From the NCBI RefSeq assembly GCF_004153225.1, contig NZ_SEMB01000005.1, positions 52,073 to 116,072 of the forward strand: a DNA stretch of 64,000 nucleotides, written 5' to 3'. The stretch is from Sporolactobacillus sp. THM7-7 (GTDB lineage Bacteria > Bacillota > Bacilli > Bacillales > Sporolactobacillaceae). Positions 37,726-47,689 of the stretch are shown here, in pieces. Position 1 is the stretch's first letter, and every line of letters starts with the position of its first letter. The position numbers and the translations under genes are program-made. The notes beneath the pieces are model-generated. The model did no database searches. It saw only the letters and a program-made list of their open reading frames with translations, and was not told the DNA's origin.

Positions 37726-38897
37726 GACTGAATCGCCTCCAACTCATTCGGAACGCCGCCGCATACGACCTGTTCCTCGATTTCGGCCAGCGCTTTCGCC
37801 AGCCACGGTCCGGGCTTTTCATCGGACCATTGCCTTAAGTGGCCGCCGTGTACCGCCAAATCGCCGCGCCCGCGGATCGGCAGCGCCCGCCATAAATGAT
37901 CGATTTGAGTCATCCGGCTGTCGAGAAGGCCCATATCTTCCCGGCCGAAAGCCGCTTGAAGCCGTTCTGCCGCTTGCGCAAGATTCGGGCCCGCCCGATA
38001 GACCCGGATCAGATTCCAATCCGCTTCCTGCCTGATCCGATCCGCTTCCTGCAAAGCGATCACACGCTTCTCTCTAGCCCTCGACCAGTGCCATGCCTTT
38101 GCAAAATCGTGTACATCCGGGATGTCCAGGGCGGAAAGAAACGCGGCCCAGCGCTCTTCGTCCGACCGAAGCAGGGCAAAACGCACCGCTTCAAGCGCTG
38201 AAGAAGCAGCCTGTTCCAGACGGGGAAGAACCCGAAAGCACCCAGTCTCTGAGAGAAAACGGAACGCGCCGCGGGCCGCCTCCCCCGCAAGCAGCCGGGT
38301 CATCTCCTGATCAATCCGTTCAACAGAAATTTTCCTGAGCAGGCTGGCGCGTTCCCGGAAAGCCCGCCGCTCGGCATCGCCCAGGCCGAAGCCGAGTTCT
38401 GCCGTAAAACGGATTCCGCGCATGATCCGCAGCGGATCCTCGCTAATCCGATTGTCAGCCTTTCCGACCATCCGGATGAGCCGGAGCCTCATGTCTTTTT
38501 GCCCGTTAAACAAATCAATCACTCGTCCTGAGCGATCCATGGCGAGCGCGTTGATTGTAAAGTCGCGGCGCATCAAATCTTTCTCGAGCGACCGCTCAAA
38601 TGTGACTTTTTTCGGATGGCGGAAATCGTCGTATCCGGACTCCGATCGGAATGTTGTAACCTCGTAGTGCTGCCCGCCATGCACAACTAGAACCGTTCCG
38701 TGCTCGATACCGACCGGAATCGTTCGTCGAAACAATGCAGCCACGTCGCCCGGATGAGCCGACGTAGCTATATCCACATCGTGAATCTCGCGTCCAAGCA
38801 GGTAATCCCGAACCGCGCCGCCGACCACATAGGCCTCAAATCCATGATCCGTCAGCGTATCCAGAATGGAGGCCGCTTTTGTAAAAGGAAAATGCAC
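37686..38897 (-). CDS. cca: CCA tRNA nucleotidyltransferase
   Basis: A 403-residue class II enzyme adding CCA to tRNA 3' ends. Motif A is VVGGAVRDYLLGREIHDVDIATSA, then RRDFTINALAMD and EDPLRIMRGIRFTAELGF. GTG at 38897 is chosen because GAGGTG is six bases upstream; an earlier in-frame GTG (38930) lacks a site. Cotranscribed with birA. Confidence 0.93.
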   Translation of the reverse strand: MHFPFTKAASILDTLTDHGFEAYVVGGAVRDYLLGREIHDVDIATSAHPGDVAALFRRTIPVGIEHGTVLVVHGGQHYEVTTFRSESGYDDFRHPKKVTFERSLEKDLMRRDFTINALAMDRSGRVIDLFNGQKDMRLRLIRMVGKADNRISEDPLRIMRGIRFTAELGFGLGDAERRAFRERASLLRKISVERIDQEMTRLLAGEAARGAFRFLSETGCFRVLPRLEQAASSALEAVRFALLRSDEERWAAFLSALDIPDVHDFAKAWHWSRAREKRVIALQEADRIRQEADWNLIRVYRAGPNLAQAAERLQAAFGREDMGLLDSRMTQIDHLWRALPIRGRGDLAVHGGHLRQWSDEKPGPWLAKALAEIEEQVVCGGVPNELEAIQSWFEAWQKRKRKS

Positions 38898-38948
38898 ACT
38901 GGACACCTCATTTTTACGGGCTCTTCTCACGAGTACAACATCACCCTA

Positions 38949-39362
38949 TCAATTTTGCTTCTCTTTCAAATGGATGAGCTCGCGCCAATGGAATTCCCCG
39001 CGTCTCAAAGCGTGCATCATAATTTCCGCGGACGCCATATTAGTCGCAAGCGGAATTCGATAGACGTCGGCAAGACGCAGCAGCGCATTAACATCAGGTT
39101 CATGCGGCTGCGCCGTCAGCGGATCGCGCATAAAAATCACGAGATCCATCTCGTTAGCGGCGATCATAGCACCGATCTGCTGATCGCCGCCGAGCGGTCC
39201 AGACTGAAACCGGTGCACGCGAAGCCCGGTGGCCTCCATGACTTTCCGCCCCGTCGTCCCGGTCGCATACAGATCATGCTGTTTTAAAACATGCTGATAA
39301 GCGATCGCAAACTCGACCATTTCCGGTTTTTTCTTATCGTGGGCGATAAGAGCTATTTTCAT
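38949..39362 (-). CDS. mgsA: Methylglyoxal synthase
   Basis: A 137-residue enzyme converting dihydroxyacetone phosphate to methylglyoxal. [31 protein letters not shown] and the catalytic Asp in [15 protein letters not shown] are all present. It sits between dapB and cca as in Bacillus, but the bacillithiol genes bshB1 and bshA that normally follow are absent. Confidence 0.95.
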   Translation of the reverse strand: MKIALIAHDKKKPEMVEFAIAYQHVLKQHDLYATGTTGRKVMEATGLRVHRFQSGPLGGDQQIGAMIAANEMDLVIFMRDPLTAQPHEPDVNALLRLADVYRIPLATNMASAEIMMHALRRGEFHWRELIHLKEKQN

Positions 39363-39491
39363 TCTGTTCCCCTCTCTATATAATCAGGATCGAAACGTCC
39401 GGATGGATCTCTGCTCTCTGCCAGATGGCCAGACTCACCGTGCCGATCGCTTATTTTTTTCAGGCAGATGATGAGCCAATTCCCCAGCCGG

Positions 39492-40301
39492 TCAGTCCAA
39501 AATATTTTCCAAGCCGTAAACCAGCGTATCCAAACGCATCACGGTTTGCGCCGCATAGGCGACGCCCGTCATGAACGACGTGCGGTCCATCGAATCATGC
39601 CGCAGCGTCAGCAGTTCTCCCTTTCCCCCGAAAAGCACTTCCTGATGAGCGATAAGCCCAGGAAGGCGGACGCTGTGGATCCGCATTCCGTCCACATCTG
39701 CGCCGCGCGCTCCTTTCAGCGTCTCCTTTTCATCCGGTGCGCCCTGCCTCTTCGGCCGACGCGACGTTTCAATCAGTTCGGCCGTCTTGACCGCGGTCCC
39801 GGACGGCGCATCTTTTTTCCGGTCATGATGCAGTTCGATAATCTCCACGTCCGGAAAATATTTCGCCGCCATTTGGCTGAACTTCATGACCAGAACGGCG
39901 CCGATCGCAAAATTTGGGGCGATGATGCCGCCCAAATGCTTCCGCTCCATTTGTTCTTTAAAACCAGCCACGTCGTCATTCGTGAAACCGGAAGTCCCGA
40001 TCACCGACCGAACGCCATAGTCGATCGCCGCCTGCAGGTTGCGCTTTCCCGCTTCGGGATGGGTGAAATCAACCAGCACATCCGGGCGAACCTCTGTCAG
40101 ACAAGCTTCAATATCCGAATAGACCCGGGCATTAAGCTCCGGAATTCCTAAAAGATCCTGCACCTTTTCCCCGTCATGACCGTGATCGCAAGCCGCCGCA
40201 AGTACAAAATCCGATCTTCCGGCAATCATTCGAACTGTCTCGGAACCCATCCTGCCTCTCGGCCCTGCAACCACAACGCGAATTGGTTTTTCAATAGACA
40301 T
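39492..40301 (-). CDS. dapB: 4-hydroxy-tetrahydrodipicolinate reductase
   Basis: A 269-residue lysine/diaminopimelate enzyme. The nucleotide loop is [11 protein letters not shown]; the signature is [23 protein letters not shown] and [10 protein letters not shown] also fit. ATG at 40301 follows AAGGGGAG; the longer frame upstream is overlap with ypjD. Diaminopimelate also supplies dipicolinate for spores. Confidence 0.95.
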   Translation of the reverse strand: MSIEKPIRVVVAGPRGRMGSETVRMIAGRSDFVLAAACDHGHDGEKVQDLLGIPELNARVYSDIEACLTEVRPDVLVDFTHPEAGKRNLQAAIDYGVRSVIGTSGFTNDDVAGFKEQMERKHLGGIIAPNFAIGAVLVMKFSQMAAKYFPDVEIIELHHDRKKDAPSGTAVKTAELIETSRRPKRQGAPDEKETLKGARGADVDGMRIHSVRLPGLIAHQEVLFGGKGELLTLRHDSMDRTSFMTGVAYAAQTVMRLDTLVYGLENILD

Positions 40302-40302
40302 G

Positions 40303-40659
40303 TTACTGCTCCCCTTCCTCCGTGATCCGTGTCCAGCGATCTTTGTCGCGCGTCTGAAACTTGTCCATGACCCGACCGAGCGCAACGTCAAGATCAATAT
40401 GTAAGCTGTTGGCCATGCAGATGACAACAAAAAGCAAGTCGCCCAGTTCTTCCTCGACCGTTTTTTCCGGTTCGGTCGCTTTCTTTCTTTTTTCCCCATA
40501 ATAATGGTTGATTTCCCGTGCCAGTTCCCCAAGCTCCTCTGTCAGCCGGGCCGTCAGGGCAAGCGGCGAGAAATAGCCTTCCTTAAACTGGCCGATATAA
40601 TCATCAACCTCTTGCTGCATCCTTTTCATCGTTTTCCGCTCCAAATCACATGCCCCCAT
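40303..40659 (-). CDS. ypjD: MazG-like nucleotide pyrophosphohydrolase
   Basis: A 118-residue helical protein with the metal-binding [14 protein letters not shown] and [26 protein letters not shown] pattern of the MazG/dUTPase-like family; probably hydrolyses non-canonical NTPs. Adjacent to dapB as in Bacillus. The start could be 40659 (GGAGTG upstream) or the ATG ten codons later. Confidence 0.88.
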   Translation of the reverse strand: MGACDLERKTMKRMQQEVDDYIGQFKEGYFSPLALTARLTEELGELAREINHYYGEKRKKATEPEKTVEEELGDLLFVVICMANSLHIDLDVALGRVMDKFQTRDKDRWTRITEEGEQ

Positions 40660-40919
40660 TGCTCTTTCACTCCTATATCATAACGAAAATGGCACCGATT
40701 GCCAAAGCCGGCGAAAAAACGTGCCTGTGACAGCACAGTCGGCGTCCCGCGCCATGGAATTTAGCGAAAAGCGCCGAGCAACTCCCTGCCATTTTATCAT
40801 ACCACTGTTTTTCAGAGGTGAAAACGCGGAATCATAACACTGATTGTGTCTATTTGAACGTTATCCGGCGATCGCTTATCATAAACATGGTGTATCTGTT
40901 TCGAAAGGTTGTGGTCTAA

Positions 40920-41789
40920 ATGAAATGGGATATTGAGATGAAAAACGTGCTCTTGATCTTGTTTGGTTCCGCCCTCTATGGCTTCGGACTGGCCAATTTC
41001 AACATGAAAAATCAGCTGGCCGAAGGCGGAATAACCGGTATCACGCTCATCCTTTACAATTTGTTTTCGATCGATCCGTCGCTCAGCAACATCATCCTGA
41101 ACATTCCTTTGTTTCTTGCGGGGTGGAAGTTCTTTAGAAAAAACGAATTCATTTATACATTGATCGGCACTTTTTCCCTGTCTTTCTTTTTGTTTCTTTT
41201 CCAGCATCTCATCACTTTCGATTTTGTTTTGAAACACGATCTGTTCCTGGCCGCTCTCTTCGCCGGAGTCTTCATCGGCGGCGGGCTCGGGATCATTTTC
41301 CGCTATGGCGGGACGACCGGCGGATCGGACATCGTTGCCAGAATCACTTTTCAAAAATATGGATGGACAATGAGCAAAACCATGTTTGTTCTCGATGCCA
41401 CTGTAATCATCCTATCCTCGGTTTACCTGGATTACCGGCAATTGATGTACACACTCGTTGCCGTTTTTGTCGGCGCGCGGATGATCGATTTTATCCAGAA
41501 GGGCGCCTACGCCGGCAAAGCAGTCATGATTTTTTCGAAAAAAAGCGATGAGATCTCGCGGCAAATCATTCGTTCACTGGACCGCAGCGTGACATGGATC
41601 GAAGGGAAAGGCGGTTACACCGGCCGCCGCATACACGTACTTTACTGCGTGGTCAGCCGGAATGAGGTGTTCCGGCTGAAAAATCTGGTTCATCGGATTG
41701 ATCCTAACGCTTTTGTTACCGTGAACGACGTCCACGAGGTGCTTGGCGAAGGGTTTACTATAAAAGAAAAAGATCAGACTTTAAGTTGA
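40920..41789 (+). CDS. YitT family membrane protein
   Basis: A 289-residue protein with about five or six membrane helices and GGGLGIIFRYGGTTGGSDIVA, then a cytoplasmic C-terminal DUF2179 domain (RRIHVLYCVVSRNEVFRLKNLVHRIDPNAFVTVNDVHEVLGEGF). Transport function is suspected for the family but not shown. Probably equivalent to B. subtilis ypjC, which also neighbours ypjD. Confidence 0.88.
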   Translation: MKWDIEMKNVLLILFGSALYGFGLANFNMKNQLAEGGITGITLILYNLFSIDPSLSNIILNIPLFLAGWKFFRKNEFIYTLIGTFSLSFFLFLFQHLITFDFVLKHDLFLAALFAGVFIGGGLGIIFRYGGTTGGSDIVARITFQKYGWTMSKTMFVLDATVIILSSVYLDYRQLMYTLVAVFVGARMIDFIQKGAYAGKAVMIFSKKSDEISRQIIRSLDRSVTWIEGKGGYTGRRIHVLYCVVSRNEVFRLKNLVHRIDPNAFVTVNDVHEVLGEGFTIKEKDQTLS

Positions 41790-41810
41790 CATAAATATAT
41801 TATAAAAAAC

Positions 41811-42662
41811 TCAATGATTGCCTCGCTCGAGCGCCCCTTCACAGGCGGCATACAAAAGCGCACCGACCGCCCCGCTGTACGGCCCCTTCTCCGGAATGAC
41901 CGGTACCGTCCCGCGAAAGCGACTGTAACTCTCAACAACTTCCTTCATCAGAGGATTGCCGGCAAACGAGCTGCCGATGTAGACAACGGTATCCGCTCCT
42001 TCCTTTTCCGCCGCAAGCACACTAATGGTTGTGACCGTTTCCGCGACGAGACCGATTACGGCAGCCAGCTTGTCGGCATTCGACACCTCTTGTCCGCCGG
42101 GGGATACGAGCCCGAAATTGCTCGCCGTCAGATTGCCGGGAATGGGCGGCGTTTGTCCTTCATAAATGTGAGCAACCGTCAAATCGACGTGCTGCCTTCT
42201 TCCCCCTGCCGAAAGCTTCATCATTCGGCTGAAGTCATAGGTTCCGGTCAGGAGCCCGGAGAGTCCGATAATCGTTCCTCCGCCGACACCGCTTCCCCCG
42301 ATACGGCGGTTTTCTTCGCCGCTGACAAAGTGAATAGACGTTCCTGTCCCCACATTCGTCAGAATAAAAGACGCCGGCTCTCTTCCAAACTGTTCTTTGA
42401 GAAGAAAGCGGACCCCCGTACACGATGCCGCAAATTCGGGGATTGAATGAACACTTCTCCCAGAAAGCGCTTTCTCAAATAAAGCCGCTTTCCCGCCGGT
42501 GAGCTGAATTTCCGCATCCGGATAATCGCTTTCCAGCCAGGAAACGCACGCATCCGCCTCGCTTAAGGGAATCGACCTGAATCGCAGACCGCTTTCATCT
42601 TTTAACACCACTTTGATCAGTGTCCCGCCGGCGTCGATACCGATCGACGTATGCGTATTCAT
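41811..42662 (-). CDS. coaW: Type II pantothenate kinase
   Basis: A 283-residue ASKHA-fold kinase performing the first step of CoA synthesis. GIDAGGTLIKVV, LTNVGTGTSIHFV and GGSGVGGGTIIGLSGLL are the nucleotide and substrate motifs of the staphylococcal/eukaryotic-like type II enzyme, distinct from CoaA and CoaX. AGAAGGACAG is upstream. A good promoter lies about 170 bases before it. Confidence 0.93.
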   Translation of the reverse strand: MNTHTSIGIDAGGTLIKVVLKDESGLRFRSIPLSEADACVSWLESDYPDAEIQLTGGKAALFEKALSGRSVHSIPEFAASCTGVRFLLKEQFGREPASFILTNVGTGTSIHFVSGEENRRIGGSGVGGGTIIGLSGLLTGTYDFSRMMKLSAGGRRQHVDLTVAHIYEGQTPPIPGNLTASNFGLVSPGGQEVSNADKLAAVIGLVAETVTTISVLAAEKEGADTVVYIGSSFAGNPLMKEVVESYSRFRGTVPVIPEKGPYSGAVGALLYAACEGALERGNH

Positions 42663-42805
42663 TACACTGTCCTTCTTTCATACGAGCCGTAACCGCTCTG
42701 CTTTTTACTGAAGCCGCGAAGATTTAAAAGGTTTCAGCGATGGGTTGTCCCGGTCCCGGTCAGCCTTGGGCCCACCGTCAACCATCGACCGGGTTCCTGA
42801 GCCTT

Positions 42806-42835
42806 ATTGTACTGGTTATTTGAGGAAAAGTCGAT
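42806..42835 (-). promoter_or_regulatory. Promoter of coaW with structured leader
   Basis: On the minus strand TCGACT and TACAAT are 17 bases apart, close to the vegetative consensus. The ~145-base leader that follows contains CGATGGTTG able to pair with CAACCCATCG and a competing CCCGGTC/GACCGGG pair. No known riboswitch class is recognised. Confidence 0.55.
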
Positions 42836-42849
42836 TATAACTAGATCTG

Positions 42850-43015
42850 GCGGGCGAGTTTTTCCTGGTCAGAAGCTGCTCATCCTTGGTTAGGAGCAAG
42901 CGACGCCCCCAAGCCCCTTTGCCGTCCTTTTAAATCGGGGGACGGCGGTGTTTCGTCACCTATTCGTACGCATAGGCGAGTGCGATTAGCTTCGGTTCGC
43001 TAGTGCATTTTTTTG
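42850..43015 (+). ncRNA. Candidate structured RNA ending at a T-run
   Basis: Successive hairpins: TCCT/AGGA near 42880-42895, GCCGTCC/GGACGGC (42921-42946), CCTAT/ATAGG (42959-42976) and an imperfect TGC-TAGC/GCTA-TGCA stem (about 42981-43007), then seven T. There is no open frame with a ribosome site. No family recognised and no clear promoter found, so this is tentative. Confidence 0.3.
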
Positions 43016-43123
43016 CCATATTTACCGGATAACTTTCCACCAATCGATCATTTTGTCATTTCCCTTACAAATAAAAAAGGAGAAATCGCCCCGATGCGAA
43101 ATCCCCGCTCATTCGCCTGTAAA

Positions 43124-43576
43124 TCAGCTTTCCCCGGTCAGTTCCTCGATCTGGTTGTAGATGCTTGTGATTTGCTGGATGGACTGAAAGATTTCCGAGT
43201 TCTCCAGTTCCGAAACATTAAGCGTACCGTCTTCGATCCGATTCTGCCACTCATTGATTCCGGCAGTCAGGCGATTATTCTGTTCCACGAGCTGATCGTG
43301 CAGATCGGACACAACGCCCGGCGCCTCCAGTTTATTAAAACTGGCCGCCTCCTCTTTAATCGATTGCAGCGTGTTCTGCAACTCTTCGCCCGCCTGAGGA
43401 TCCGTCGCTGCCTCCTCGATCAGCGCCGGAGCTTCTTCGGCGAAGCTGCTTGCCTGACTGATATAATCGTTGGCCTGATTCACATAAGTCAATGTGTCAT
43501 TCGTCTCTTCCAGTAAAGAACAGCCGGCAAGCAGCGCGCAGACACCCGCTAAAATCAAAACGCCTATCCTTTTCAT
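43124..43576 (-). CDS. Small lipoprotein, DUF6376-like
   Basis: A 150-residue protein with a lipoprotein signal peptide (MKRIGVLILAGVCALLAGC, lipobox Cys19) and a mostly helical mature part rich in Glu and Gln (EEAPALIEEAATDPQAGEEL...). ATG at 43576 with GGAGGG upstream. Family membership is a tentative recollection; function unknown. Confidence 0.7.
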   Translation of the reverse strand: MKRIGVLILAGVCALLAGCSLLEETNDTLTYVNQANDYISQASSFAEEAPALIEEAATDPQAGEELQNTLQSIKEEAASFNKLEAPGVVSDLHDQLVEQNNRLTAGINEWQNRIEDGTLNVSELENSEIFQSIQQITSIYNQIEELTGES

Positions 43577-43883
43577 TAAAACCCTCCATCTGATTAAACT
43601 AAGTTCTTTTTTATTAACCATGTGGCGCAGCTTGGCTCACCCTCGTTTCGCCGAATACTAACTCACGCCTTCGCAGCACCGTGAAAGCGGTACCCACTCA
43701 CCCTTTTTTACGTTTTCAAAGCCGAAAAGTTTCATTTTGTTCAAGTGAGGCGCGCCGATCCGGGAAACATGGCTTAAAATGAAATCGCTTGCTTGGATGT
43801 TTCATACCCTTTAAAATAAAATGGTAGCGCTTTACCTTTTGGGCTGATGTACTTTTTATCATTAAAAACGTTTGGGGGGATTC
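43577..43883. other. Promoter region upstream of the TAXI gene
   Basis: No gene. Contains a GGTAGCGCTTTACC near-palindrome (about 43825-43838) that resembles LacI/CcpA-type operators but does not meet the cre consensus. Confidence 0.45.
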
Positions 43884-44864
43884 ATGATTATGAAGAAGAA
43901 GCGATGGTTCTTACCGATGGCAGTCCTTTTGGCGCTGACCCTGATTCTCGGTGCCTGCGGCGGCGGGGAAGCCGGCTCCGGAAAGAGCGACACCCAATTC
44001 ATTAGCATACTGACTGGTGGTACAGAGGGCACTTACTATCCACTCGGCGGAAGTTTTGCCAAAATCATTAACGCCCATGTTGACAATACCGAAGCCACGG
44101 CAACATCCACCGGAGCTTCCGTGGAAAACATGAACAAGCTGAAAGACGGCGATAATGATCAGATCGCATTCACTCAGACGGACATCGCCTCCTACGCGGC
44201 GAACGGAAAGCTGATGTTTGACGGCAAGCCGATCGAAAAGATCCGCGCGATCGGCGCCCTTTATCCGGAAACGATTCAAATCGTCGCGACAGCCAAAAGC
44301 GGCATCAAAACGGTCGAAGATCTCGCTGGTAAGAAAGTATCGGTCGGCGCCCCCGGAGCGGGAACCTACGCGAGCGCCGAGGACATATTGGCTCTCTATG
44401 ACCTGTCAATGGACGATATTGAAGAACAGAATCTCGACTTCGGCGAATCGACATCGGGCATGCAGGACGGGACGATCGACGCGGCGATCATTACGGCCGG
44501 AACGCCGACAGGTGCGGTTGAAAGCCTGTCGGCAAGTACGGATATCAGCATCGTCAGCATCGATGAAAATAAAATTGCTGAATTAAAGAAAAAACTTCCT
44601 TACTATTCTGAATCCACCATTCCAAAGGGCACATACGGACTCAAAGAAGATGTGAAGACCGTTGCCGTTCAATCCATGCTTGTGACAACGGAAGGAATGG
44701 ATGAAGACCTCGTCTACAACATCACAAAAGCGATCTTCGAGCACACCGACGACATTGGTCACCAGAAGAAGGAAGATATTTCGGCCGATACGGCTCTGGA
44801 AGGCGTCGATATCGAACTGCATCCGGGTGCAAAGAAATATTTTGACGAAAAAGGCGTGAAATAA
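43884..44864 (+). CDS. TAXI family TRAP transporter solute-binding lipoprotein
   Basis: About 326 residues with a lipoprotein signal (LALTLILGAC, Cys near residue 25). The mature part starts FISILTGGTEGTYYPLGGSFAKIIN, the TAXI signature for binding a dicarboxylate or glutamate-like ligand, and continues ATSTGASVENMNKLKDG and VGAPGAGTYASAEDIL. ATG at 43884 follows GGGGGG. It feeds the fused permease two genes downstream. Confidence 0.92.
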   Translation: MIMKKKRWFLPMAVLLALTLILGACGGGEAGSGKSDTQFISILTGGTEGTYYPLGGSFAKIINAHVDNTEATATSTGASVENMNKLKDGDNDQIAFTQTDIASYAANGKLMFDGKPIEKIRAIGALYPETIQIVATAKSGIKTVEDLAGKKVSVGAPGAGTYASAEDILALYDLSMDDIEEQNLDFGESTSGMQDGTIDAAIITAGTPTGAVESLSASTDISIVSIDENKIAELKKKLPYYSESTIPKGTYGLKEDVKTVAVQSMLVTTEGMDEDLVYNITKAIFEHTDDIGHQKKEDISADTALEGVDIELHPGAKKYFDEKGVK

Positions 44865-44882
44865 GCCTCAGCATCACCGAGT

Positions 44883-44922
44883 CGAAGTTCAGTCTTTGAC
44901 GCCGGCTGAGCCTTCGTTTTTC
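44883..44922 (+). terminator. Hairpin after the TAXI gene
   Basis: CGAAGTTCAG and CTGAGCCTTCG pair, then TTTTTC. Probably partial termination, giving excess binding protein over permease. Confidence 0.6.
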
Positions 44923-45061
44923 TTGTCCTTAAATCCGCCGAAAACCTTATCTTTCGTCACGTCTATTATCGCGTTTTCCGTTATCCGGAAACGTCTCTTT
45001 CACCATTTGATCATAACATTCAGGTCGGGGACTCTGTTTCCGACCTTTTTAGAGGGATGAC

Positions 45062-45574
45062 ATGATCCGCAAAAAATTGACCTTATCCGCGGTTCTCATT
45101 CTTGGCGGTCTTCTGCTCGTCTACCTGTTTTACCCTTATCGTACCGCCCTGACTTTCGAAGACCCCGAAACACACCAGCTGCTTGCCTGGCTCCCGGTCC
45201 GCGAAAACGATCATTTTCAAATTTTGTACACGCATTCGGTGCATTTATCCGACGTTTTTGAGGAGTACGAACTAAGAGACGGAAAGCTGCGGCCTTTTCA
45301 GCTCACCTATGAAGATACAGCGGTCGGAATGCCTGCCAATGCCGGAGCCGGGGAATCATTCGAAATCAAAAACGGTAACTACATCATTAAAGATTTAAAA
45401 GGCGCCTATCAAGAGCTGAACCTGACGATCGGGCAAATCAAAGCCAACCACCGGATCGTCTATCAAAAAAAGATCTACACGCTCAAAAACTATTTCGGCG
45501 CCGGAAAAGCCATCCTGATTAAATATGAAAAGCTCAGTAACTGGCATTTATGGAAAGGAGAGAAGCTGACTTGA
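45062..45574 (+). CDS. DUF1850 domain protein of TRAP system
   Basis: A 170-residue protein with an N-terminal membrane helix and the DUF1850 core (WLPVRENDHFQILYTHSVHLSDVFEEYEL). DUF1850 genes are typically found next to fused TRAP permeases; the role is unknown. The permease start overlaps its stop (TTGA). Confidence 0.82.
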   Translation: MIRKKLTLSAVLILGGLLLVYLFYPYRTALTFEDPETHQLLAWLPVRENDHFQILYTHSVHLSDVFEEYELRDGKLRPFQLTYEDTAVGMPANAGAGESFEIKNGNYIIKDLKGAYQELNLTIGQIKANHRIVYQKKIYTLKNYFGAGKAILIKYEKLSNWHLWKGEKLT

Positions 45575-47673
45575 ACCGTAAAACCGATCGACGCGCTTCC
45601 GCTTCAACAGAGAAGCAGCAGGAACTCATCGAAAAATACGACACAGAATCTCATTTCAGACGGTTAAGTGGGAAAATGGCTGGCATTGTTTTCTTTATTC
45701 TTCTGGCTTTTTCTCTTTACCAGCTTTTTACCGCGACCGTCCATCAGTTCCCCGCGCAGGTCCACCGATCCGTTCATCTTGGTTTCGGCCTCGGCCTGAT
45801 CTTTCTGCTCTTCCCGGCGTCCAAACGAAACCGGAAGAGGCAGCGTATCGCCTGGTACGACTATATTCTCGCTCTGTCCGGGTTTGCCGTCGGCGCCTAC
45901 TGGCCGGTCATGTACGGGCAAATCGTCAGCCAAGCCGGCCAGATCTCTCCCGTCGATTTTCTTGTCGGTGCCGCTGCCGTTCTCCTCGTTCTCGAAGCGA
46001 CGAGAAGAACTGTCGGGCTGCCGCTGATGATGATTGCCATTGCCTTTCTCGCCTACGCCTATTATGGAAGACTGATGCCCGGCTTTTTGATTCATCGCGG
46101 CGTCAATCTGGACAGTCTCGTTCAATCGATGTTTTTTACAACTGAAGGCATTCTCGGTACGCCGATTGCCGTGTCCTCCACGTTCATTTTTCTCTTTCTA
46201 ATATTCGGTTCATTCCTGATTAAAACCGGGGTCGGCAGCTATTTCAATGATCTGGCGCTGTTGATTGCCGGAAGAAGAATCGGCGGACCGGCAAAAGTCG
46301 CCGTTTTTTCCAGCGCTCTGCAGGGGACGGTCAGCGGAAGCTCGGTAGCCAACGTTGTGACTTCCGGTGCCTTCACGATTCCGATGATGAACCGGCTTGG
46401 TTACAGTAAAAACTTTTCCGGAGCTGTCGAAGCGGCGTCGTCAACCGGCGGGCAGATTATGCCGCCAATTATGGGGGCGGCCGCGTTCCTGATGGTTGAA
46501 TTTATCGGCATCGATTACTGGACGATCGCCAAAGCGGCGATTATCCCGGCCCTGCTCTATTTTCTGGGCATCTGGATTATGACCCACTTTGAGGCAAAAC
46601 GAACGGGGTTAAGAGGGTTGACCAGAGAGGAGATGCCGAATGCCAAAGATGTGTTAAGCAAACTGTATCTGCTCTTTCCAATTGTCGCCATGGTCTTCTA
46701 TTTAAGCTCCGGACTGAGCGTGATGCGCGCTGCTGTCTACGGCATCCTGACCTGCGTTCTCATCGGCCTGCTCAGAAAAGAGAAGTACCGCCCCTTATAC
46801 GCCATCGTCTTCGGCGCGGTTTTCGTCCTTTATCTGGCGTACAGCGGCTTCTCGGAGAACCTTTCCATTGGAACGGCGCTGATTGTCGCCGCCCTCGCCG
46901 CCGTGATCACCAGTTACTTTTTCGAAGATAATTTTAAAGATACAATAGAAGCTCTGGTCGACGGTGCGCGAACCGCGCTCAGTGTCGTCTCCGCAACAGC
47001 CGCCGCAGGCATTATCGTCGCGGTCGTCACGAAAACCGGCCTCGGCCTGAAACTCGCCAACGGGCTGGTCGACCTCGCGGATGAGAGGCTCCTGCTGACG
47101 CTGTTCTTTACCATGATCGCCTCGATCATTCTCGGAATGGGATCGCCGACGACCGCAAATTATATCATCACATCGACCATCGCAGCGCCGGCTATCATCC
47201 TGCTCGGCGTGAACGATCTGCCGGCTCACATGTTTGTTTTCTATTTCGGGATTGTCGCGGACATCACGCCGCCGGTCGCGCTCGCCGCATTTGCGGCCGC
47301 GGGAATGTCGGGCGGCAGACCGCTTGCAACCGGCATCATTTCAACGAAACTCGCGATTGCCGCCTTTATCATCCCCTACATGTTCGTTCTGGAACCGCAG
47401 CTCTTACTCATGGACATCGACAGCTATCTGGCTCTGGCCTGGATTCTCGTCACGGCGGTAGCCGGCATGATCGCCGTCGGAGCGGGTCTGATCGGGTTCT
47501 GGTACCGCCGTCTTTATTGGTTCGAACGTGTGATCGCCGTCGCCGGAGGCATCGCTTTAATCCATCCGAATGGCCTGATCAGCCTCGTTGGAGCGGTGGT
47601 GTTCGTCCTCCTTATCGTTGTCCAATTCCTGATCAAACGTACCGCCCCCCAGCCGGAACAGGCACGAGGGTAA
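45571..47673 (+). CDS. TRAP transporter fused permease (DctQ-DctM)
   Basis: About 700 residues. An N-terminal four-helix DctQ-like part (about 40-150) is fused to the large DctM membrane domain with SSTFIFLFLIFGSFLIKTG, SGSSVANVVTSGAFTIP, ASSTGGQIMPPIMGAAAF and GMGSPTTANYIITST. It uses an ion gradient to import the TAXI ligand. TTG at 45571 is chosen for AAGGAGAG. Terminates at a good hairpin. Confidence 0.93.
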   Translation: MNRKTDRRASASTEKQQELIEKYDTESHFRRLSGKMAGIVFFILLAFSLYQLFTATVHQFPAQVHRSVHLGFGLGLIFLLFPASKRNRKRQRIAWYDYILALSGFAVGAYWPVMYGQIVSQAGQISPVDFLVGAAAVLLVLEATRRTVGLPLMMIAIAFLAYAYYGRLMPGFLIHRGVNLDSLVQSMFFTTEGILGTPIAVSSTFIFLFLIFGSFLIKTGVGSYFNDLALLIAGRRIGGPAKVAVFSSALQGTVSGSSVANVVTSGAFTIPMMNRLGYSKNFSGAVEAASSTGGQIMPPIMGAAAFLMVEFIGIDYWTIAKAAIIPALLYFLGIWIMTHFEAKRTGLRGLTREEMPNAKDVLSKLYLLFPIVAMVFYLSSGLSVMRAAVYGILTCVLIGLLRKEKYRPLYAIVFGAVFVLYLAYSGFSENLSIGTALIVAALAAVITSYFFEDNFKDTIEALVDGARTALSVVSATAAAGIIVAVVTKTGLGLKLANGLVDLADERLLLTLFFTMIASIILGMGSPTTANYIITSTIAAPAIILLGVNDLPAHMFVFYFGIVADITPPVALAAFAAAGMSGGRPLATGIISTKLAIAAFIIPYMFVLEPQLLLMDIDSYLALAWILVTAVAGMIAVGAGLIGFWYRRLYWFERVIAVAGGIALIHPNGLISLVGAVVFVLLIVVQFLIKRTAPQPEQARG

Positions 47674-47689
47674 CTTCGAGAACCATGTG

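Larger units (their letters stand above)
42663..43123. other. Intergenic region between coaW and the lipoprotein gene
   Basis: No protein gene seen. It holds a strong minus-strand promoter for coaW with a long leader, and on the plus strand a series of hairpins ending in a T-run (42921-43015), described separately. Confidence 0.6.

Noticed and set aside
43825-43838. GGTAGCGCTTTACC as a cre site
   Set aside because: Palindromic, but does not fit TGWAANCGNTNWCA; noted only as a possible operator.
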